A DNA stretch of 8,819 nt, taken from assembly GCA_027001815.1 (NCBI GenBank), contig JALTLT010000490.1, forward strand, positions 1 through 8,819. Reading direction: 5' to 3'. The notes under the pieces are model-generated. The model was not told where the DNA came from. It saw nothing but the letters and a program-made list of their open reading frames with translations, and did no database searches. The stretch is from Gammaproteobacteria bacterium (GTDB taxonomy: Bacteria; Pseudomonadota; Gammaproteobacteria; JALTLT01). Positions 6,722 through 8,819 of the stretch are shown here, piece after piece; positions within the stretch are counted from its first letter, which is position 1; every line of letters starts with the position of its first letter. Both the position numbers and the translations under genes were made by a program.

Positions 6722-7024
6722 TCAGCCCGCGTCGGGTCCGAGGAAGTCGATCTCGTTGCCCTCGGCCAGGGTGACATACGCCTTCTTCCAGTCGGAACGG
6801 CGGCCGATGGTATGGCCGAAGCGCTTCACCTTGCCCTTGACGTTGACGGTGGTGACGTCGGTCACCTTCACGTCGAACAGCATCTCGACGGCCTTGCGGA
6901 TCTCGGGCTTGGTGGCGTCACGACGCACCTTGAAGACCACCTGGTTGGCCAGGTCGCCGACCCGCGCCGCCTTCTCCGAGACGTGGGGTGCCAGCAGCAC
7001 CTTCATCAGTCGCTCTTTGTTCAC
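6722..7024 (-). CDS. rplW: 50S ribosomal protein L23
   Basis: L23 has 100 residues from the chosen GTG, exactly the E. coli length. It sits at the tunnel exit and is the main docking point for trigger factor and SRP. Glu17 in APHVSEKA matches E. coli Glu18, which is needed for those contacts. DATKPEIRKAVEMLFDVKV and the signature GRRSDWKKAYVTL (74-86) confirm the family. The frame stays open far upstream through rplD, but the GTG at 7024 has a GAGGAG ribosome binding site 8 nt upstream. It also forms a GTGA overlap (4 nt) with the rplD stop and restores the family N-terminus. The ATG six codons later is less likely. Coupling to L4 translation is expected. Confidence 0.96.
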   Translation of the reverse strand: MNKERLMKVLLAPHVSEKAARVGDLANQVVFKVRRDATKPEIRKAVEMLFDVKVTDVTTVNVKGKVKRFGHTIGRRSDWKKAYVTLAEGNEIDFLGPDAG

Positions 7025-7626
7025 GCCAGCCACTCCTCGATCTGCTTCACCGCGCTCTCGGTCATCACCACCTTCTCGGCACCCACCAGATTGACCGGGT
7101 TCACCTCGGAAGGCTCCAGCACCTCCACGTGGGGGAGGTTGCGGGCCGCCAGGTAGAGGTCGACGTCCGCCTCGGCGGTCACCAGCAGCCCCTTCTCGAC
7201 ACCCAGGTCGCCGAGAAGCCCGACCATCGCCTTGGTCCGGGGCGCCTCCACCTTCAGCTCCTTGACCAGCACCAGGCGCTCCTGGCGCACCAGCTCGGAG
7301 AGGATGGCGCGCATGGCGGCGCGGTACATCTTGCGGTTCACCTTCTGGCTGTGGTCCTGCGGGGTGGCGGCGAAGGTCTTGCCCCCCCCACGCCACAGCG
7401 GGCTGCGGATGGTACCGGCCCGGGCGCGCCCGGTCCCCTTCTGCCGCCACGGCTTGGCGCCCCCACCTCTCACTGCGGAGCGGTTCCTGTGGGCGCGTGT
7501 GCCGGCACGGGCGCCGGCCAGATAGGCAGTCACCACCTGGTGGACCAGGCCCTCGTTGAACTCGGCGGCGAAGGCGCGGTCCGCGACCTCGATCGTCCCC
7601 GAGTTGGCTGCGAATTCAAGCTGCAT
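7021..7626 (-). CDS. rplD: 50S ribosomal protein L4
   Basis: L4 has 201 residues, the E. coli length. Its globular domain is on the subunit surface and a long loop reaches the tunnel constriction opposite L22. In E. coli L4 also represses its own S10 operon at transcription and translation through the leader ahead of rpsJ. The loop GAKPWRQKGTGRARAGTIRS (56-75) retains Lys63, whose change to Glu gives erythromycin resistance in E. coli. PQDHSQKVNRKMYR (89-102) and the C-terminal NPVNLVGAEKVVMTESAV are typical. The ATG at 7626 has a strong AGGAG ribosome binding site 5 nt upstream, 12 nt after rplC. Its TGA overlaps the rplW GTG. Confidence 0.98.
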   Translation of the reverse strand: MQLEFAANSGTIEVADRAFAAEFNEGLVHQVVTAYLAGARAGTRAHRNRSAVRGGGAKPWRQKGTGRARAGTIRSPLWRGGGKTFAATPQDHSQKVNRKMYRAAMRAILSELVRQERLVLVKELKVEAPRTKAMVGLLGDLGVEKGLLVTAEADVDLYLAARNLPHVEVLEPSEVNPVNLVGAEKVVMTESAVKQIEEWLA

Positions 7627-7638
7627 GACGACTCCTGT

Positions 7639-8277
7639 TTATGCTTTCACCGCGGGGCGGACGATGACGTCACCGCCCTTGGCACCCGGAATGGAACCCT
7701 TCACCAGCAGCAGGTTGCGCTCGGCGTCGACCCGTACCACTTCGAGGCTCTGCTGGGTAGCCCGCTTCGCGCCCATGTGGCCTGCCATGCGCTTGCCCTT
7801 GAACACCCGCCCCGGGGTCTGGTTCTGACCGATGGAACCCGGCGCACGGTGCGACAGCGAGTTGCCGTGGGTGGCATCCTGGGTGCGGAAGTTGTGCCGC
7901 TTGACCACGCCGGCGAACCCCTTGCCGATGGTGACCCCCGTGACGTCCACCTTCTGTCCGGCCTCGAAGAGGGAGAGCGGGATCTCGCCACCCACCTGCA
8001 GCTCCTCGCCCTCGCCGTCGTCGAGACGGAACTCCCACAGGCCGCGCCCCGCCTCCACGCCGGCCTTGGCGAAGTGGCCGGCGGCCGGCTTGCTCACGCG
8101 GCTCGCCTTGCGACTGCCGGTGGTCACCTGGACCGCGCGGTAGCCGTCGGTCTCCGGGGTCTTCACCTGGGTGATCCGGTTGGGCTCAACCACGATCACG
8201 GTGACCGGGACCGACTCGCCACCCTCGGTGAAGACGCGGGTCATGCCTGCTTTGCGACCGATTACTCCGATTGCCAT
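7639..8277 (-). CDS. rplC: 50S ribosomal protein L3
   Basis: L3 has 212 residues (E. coli 209). It is one of the two assembly initiators of the 50S subunit and sends a loop towards the peptidyl-transferase centre. GVIGRKAGMTRVFTEGG at the start, AGHFAKAGVEAGRGLWEFR (66-84) and THGNSLSHRAPGSIGQNQ leading into TPG (137-156) are diagnostic. Gln153 matches E. coli Gln150, the residue methylated by PrmB. The ATG at 8277 is preferred over an in-frame GTG one codon upstream because GGAG lies 8 nt away. That ribosome binding site falls in a small hairpin (see separate entry). Confidence 0.97.
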   Translation of the reverse strand: MAIGVIGRKAGMTRVFTEGGESVPVTVIVVEPNRITQVKTPETDGYRAVQVTTGSRKASRVSKPAAGHFAKAGVEAGRGLWEFRLDDGEGEELQVGGEIPLSLFEAGQKVDVTGVTIGKGFAGVVKRHNFRTQDATHGNSLSHRAPGSIGQNQTPGRVFKGKRMAGHMGAKRATQQSLEVVRVDAERNLLLVKGSIPGAKGGDVIVRPAVKA

Positions 8278-8324
8278 CACTCAAGCTCCAGTAGCTTCCA
8301 CACGGGCCGCGGGGCCCCTGCGGC
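8278..8324 (-). promoter_or_regulatory. rpsJ-rplC gap with palindrome and a hairpin over the rplC ribosome binding site
   Basis: Directly after the rpsJ stop, bases 8324-8306 form a near-perfect GC palindrome: GCCGC pairs with GCGGC around GGGGCCCC, with one bulged A. No run of U follows, so it is not a classical intrinsic terminator. Closer to rplC, AAGCT (8297-8293) can pair with AGCTT (8287-8283) around ACTGG, which places the GGAG ribosome binding site across loop and stem. A role in controlling L3 translation or mRNA stability is inference only. Confidence 0.35.
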
Positions 8325-8636
8325 TTAACTCAGTTTGATCTGTACGTCGACGCCCGCGGGCAGGTCGAGCTTCATCAACGAATCCACCGTCTTGTCAGTG
8401 GGCTCGACGATGTCCATCAGCCGCTTGTGGGTGCGCAGCTCGTACTGGTCCCGCGCGTCCTTGTTGACGTGCGGGGAGATGAGCACGGTGAAGCGCTCCT
8501 TCTTGGTCGGCAGCGGGATCGGGCCGCGGACGATGGCGCCGGTGCGGCGCGCAGTCTCGACGATCTCGCGGGCCGACTTGTCGATCAGCCGATGATCAAA
8601 TGCCTTCAGACGGATGCGGATGGTTTGCTTGGCCAT
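8325..8636 (-). CDS. rpsJ: 30S ribosomal protein S10 (NusE)
   Basis: S10 has 103 residues, the E. coli length. It belongs to the 30S head and, as NusE, pairs with NusB in transcription antitermination and links NusG to the ribosome. QTIRIRLKAFDHRLID at the start and PIPLPTKKERFTVLISPHV (39-57) are diagnostic; the latter opens the extended ribosome-binding loop, which continues with NKDARDQYE. The end VDVQIKLS is typical. The ATG at 8636 has only a weak ribosome binding site (GAG about 9 nt upstream). Only 58 nt separate it from tuf, so the S10 block appears attached to the str block. Confidence 0.98.
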   Translation of the reverse strand: MAKQTIRIRLKAFDHRLIDKSAREIVETARRTGAIVRGPIPLPTKKERFTVLISPHVNKDARDQYELRTHKRLMDIVEPTDKTVDSLMKLDLPAGVDVQIKLS

Positions 8637-8694
8637 TTCTGCGGTCTCGGATTCGTTGTGTTGCGTCTCGGACTACCTGTTCGGAATCCGGCCC
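8637..8694 (-). other. tuf-rpsJ spacer
   Basis: This 58-nt gap is where E. coli and relatives have a long S10 leader that responds to L4. Here there is no room for it and I see no convincing -35/-10 pair or terminator. An 8-nt direct repeat, TCCGAGAC, occurs at 8672-8665 and 8651-8644 with a 21-nt period. CGGATTC (8690-8684) and GAATCCG (8654-8648) are complementary and could form a long-range 7-bp stem. Whether either matters is unknown. Confidence 0.35.
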
Positions 8695-8819
8695 TTACTC
8701 GATGATCTTGGAGACCACGCCGGCGCCGACGGTGCGGCCACCCTCGCGGATCGCGAAGCGAAGCCCCTCTTCCATCGCAATCGGCGCAATCAGCGACACC
8801 GTCATCTTCACGTTGTCGC
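8695..8819 (-). CDS. tuf: Elongation factor Tu, C-terminal 40 residues (cut by window edge)
   Basis: EF-Tu is the GTPase that delivers aminoacyl-tRNA to the ribosomal A site. Only its last 40 codons are inside the window, with the rest beyond base 8819. The visible part belongs to beta-barrel domain 3 and includes NVKMTVSLIAPIAMEEGLRF and REGGRTVGAGVVSKIIE before a TAA stop, matching bacterial EF-Tu almost residue for residue. Its place upstream of rpsJ is the usual end of the str operon. Many proteobacteria carry two nearly identical tuf copies; which copy this is follows only from position. Confidence 0.97.
   Translation of the reverse strand, partial: DNVKMTVSLIAPIAMEEGLRFAIREGGRTVGAGVVSKIIE

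Noticed and set aside
5520..7094. A 524-codon open frame on the plus strand opposite rpsS, rplB and rplW
   Set aside because: It lies antisense to three highly conserved genes, reads as low-complexity Ala/Leu/Arg/Ser-rich sequence and has no recognisable family. GC-rich third positions remove stop codons on the opposite strand.
8306..8324. GC palindrome after rpsJ as an intrinsic terminator
   Set aside because: No U-rich stretch follows the stem, and termination here would cut off nearly all S10-block genes. It is kept only as a structural observation.
6988..8328. A 446-codon open frame on the plus strand opposite rplD and rplC
   Set aside because: It shadows well-conserved genes, is rich in His/Leu/Gly/Ala as expected from complemented codons, and shows no domain or plausible ribosome binding context.

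Overview
The window is one uninterrupted stretch of the conserved bacterial str/S10/spc ribosomal-protein superoperon, all on the minus strand, so transcription runs from base 8819 towards base 1. In that direction the order is tuf (3' end only), rpsJ, rplC, rplD, rplW, rplB, rpsS, rplV, rpsC, rplP, rpmC, rpsQ (the S10 block), then rplN, rplX, rplE, rpsN, rpsH, rplF, rplR, rpsE, rpmD (5' end only; the spc block). Nineteen genes are complete and two are cut by the window edges. Every base is either coding or in a gap of at most 68 nt.

The organism looks like a GC-rich gammaproteobacterium. The proteins can be aligned with their Escherichia coli counterparts along their whole length, often at exactly the same length (L4 201, L23 100, L22 110, L5 179, S14 101, S8 130, L6 177, L18 117). 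S14 is the long form without zinc ligands. Third codon positions favour G or C, which also explains the long spurious open frames on the opposite strand. Genus cannot be read from the window; a Chromatiales or Ectothiorhodospiraceae-like lineage is a guess.

The genes encode the EF-Tu C-terminus, small-subunit proteins S10, S19, S3, S17, S14, S8 and S5, and large-subunit proteins L3, L4, L23, L2, L22, L16, L29, L14, L24, L5, L6, L18 and L30. They are assembly partners in the same particles. Tight packing suggests co-transcription and translational coupling: a 4-nt GTGA overlap for rplD/rplW, 1-nt TGATG overlaps for rplP/rpmC and rpmC/rpsQ, and a 3-nt gap for rpsE/rpmD.

No mobile element, RNA gene, CRISPR array, intrinsic terminator or convincing promoter is visible, and I found no novel protein system. 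What deserves a second look is regulatory. The tuf-rpsJ gap is only 58 nt, too short for the long L4-responsive leader known from E. coli. The rpsJ-rplC gap holds a strong palindrome and a small hairpin over the rplC ribosome binding site. The 68-nt rpsN-rpsH gap, the longest here, can be drawn as a pseudoknot-like fold around the rpsH ribosome binding site. These structures were found by eye and have not been tested.
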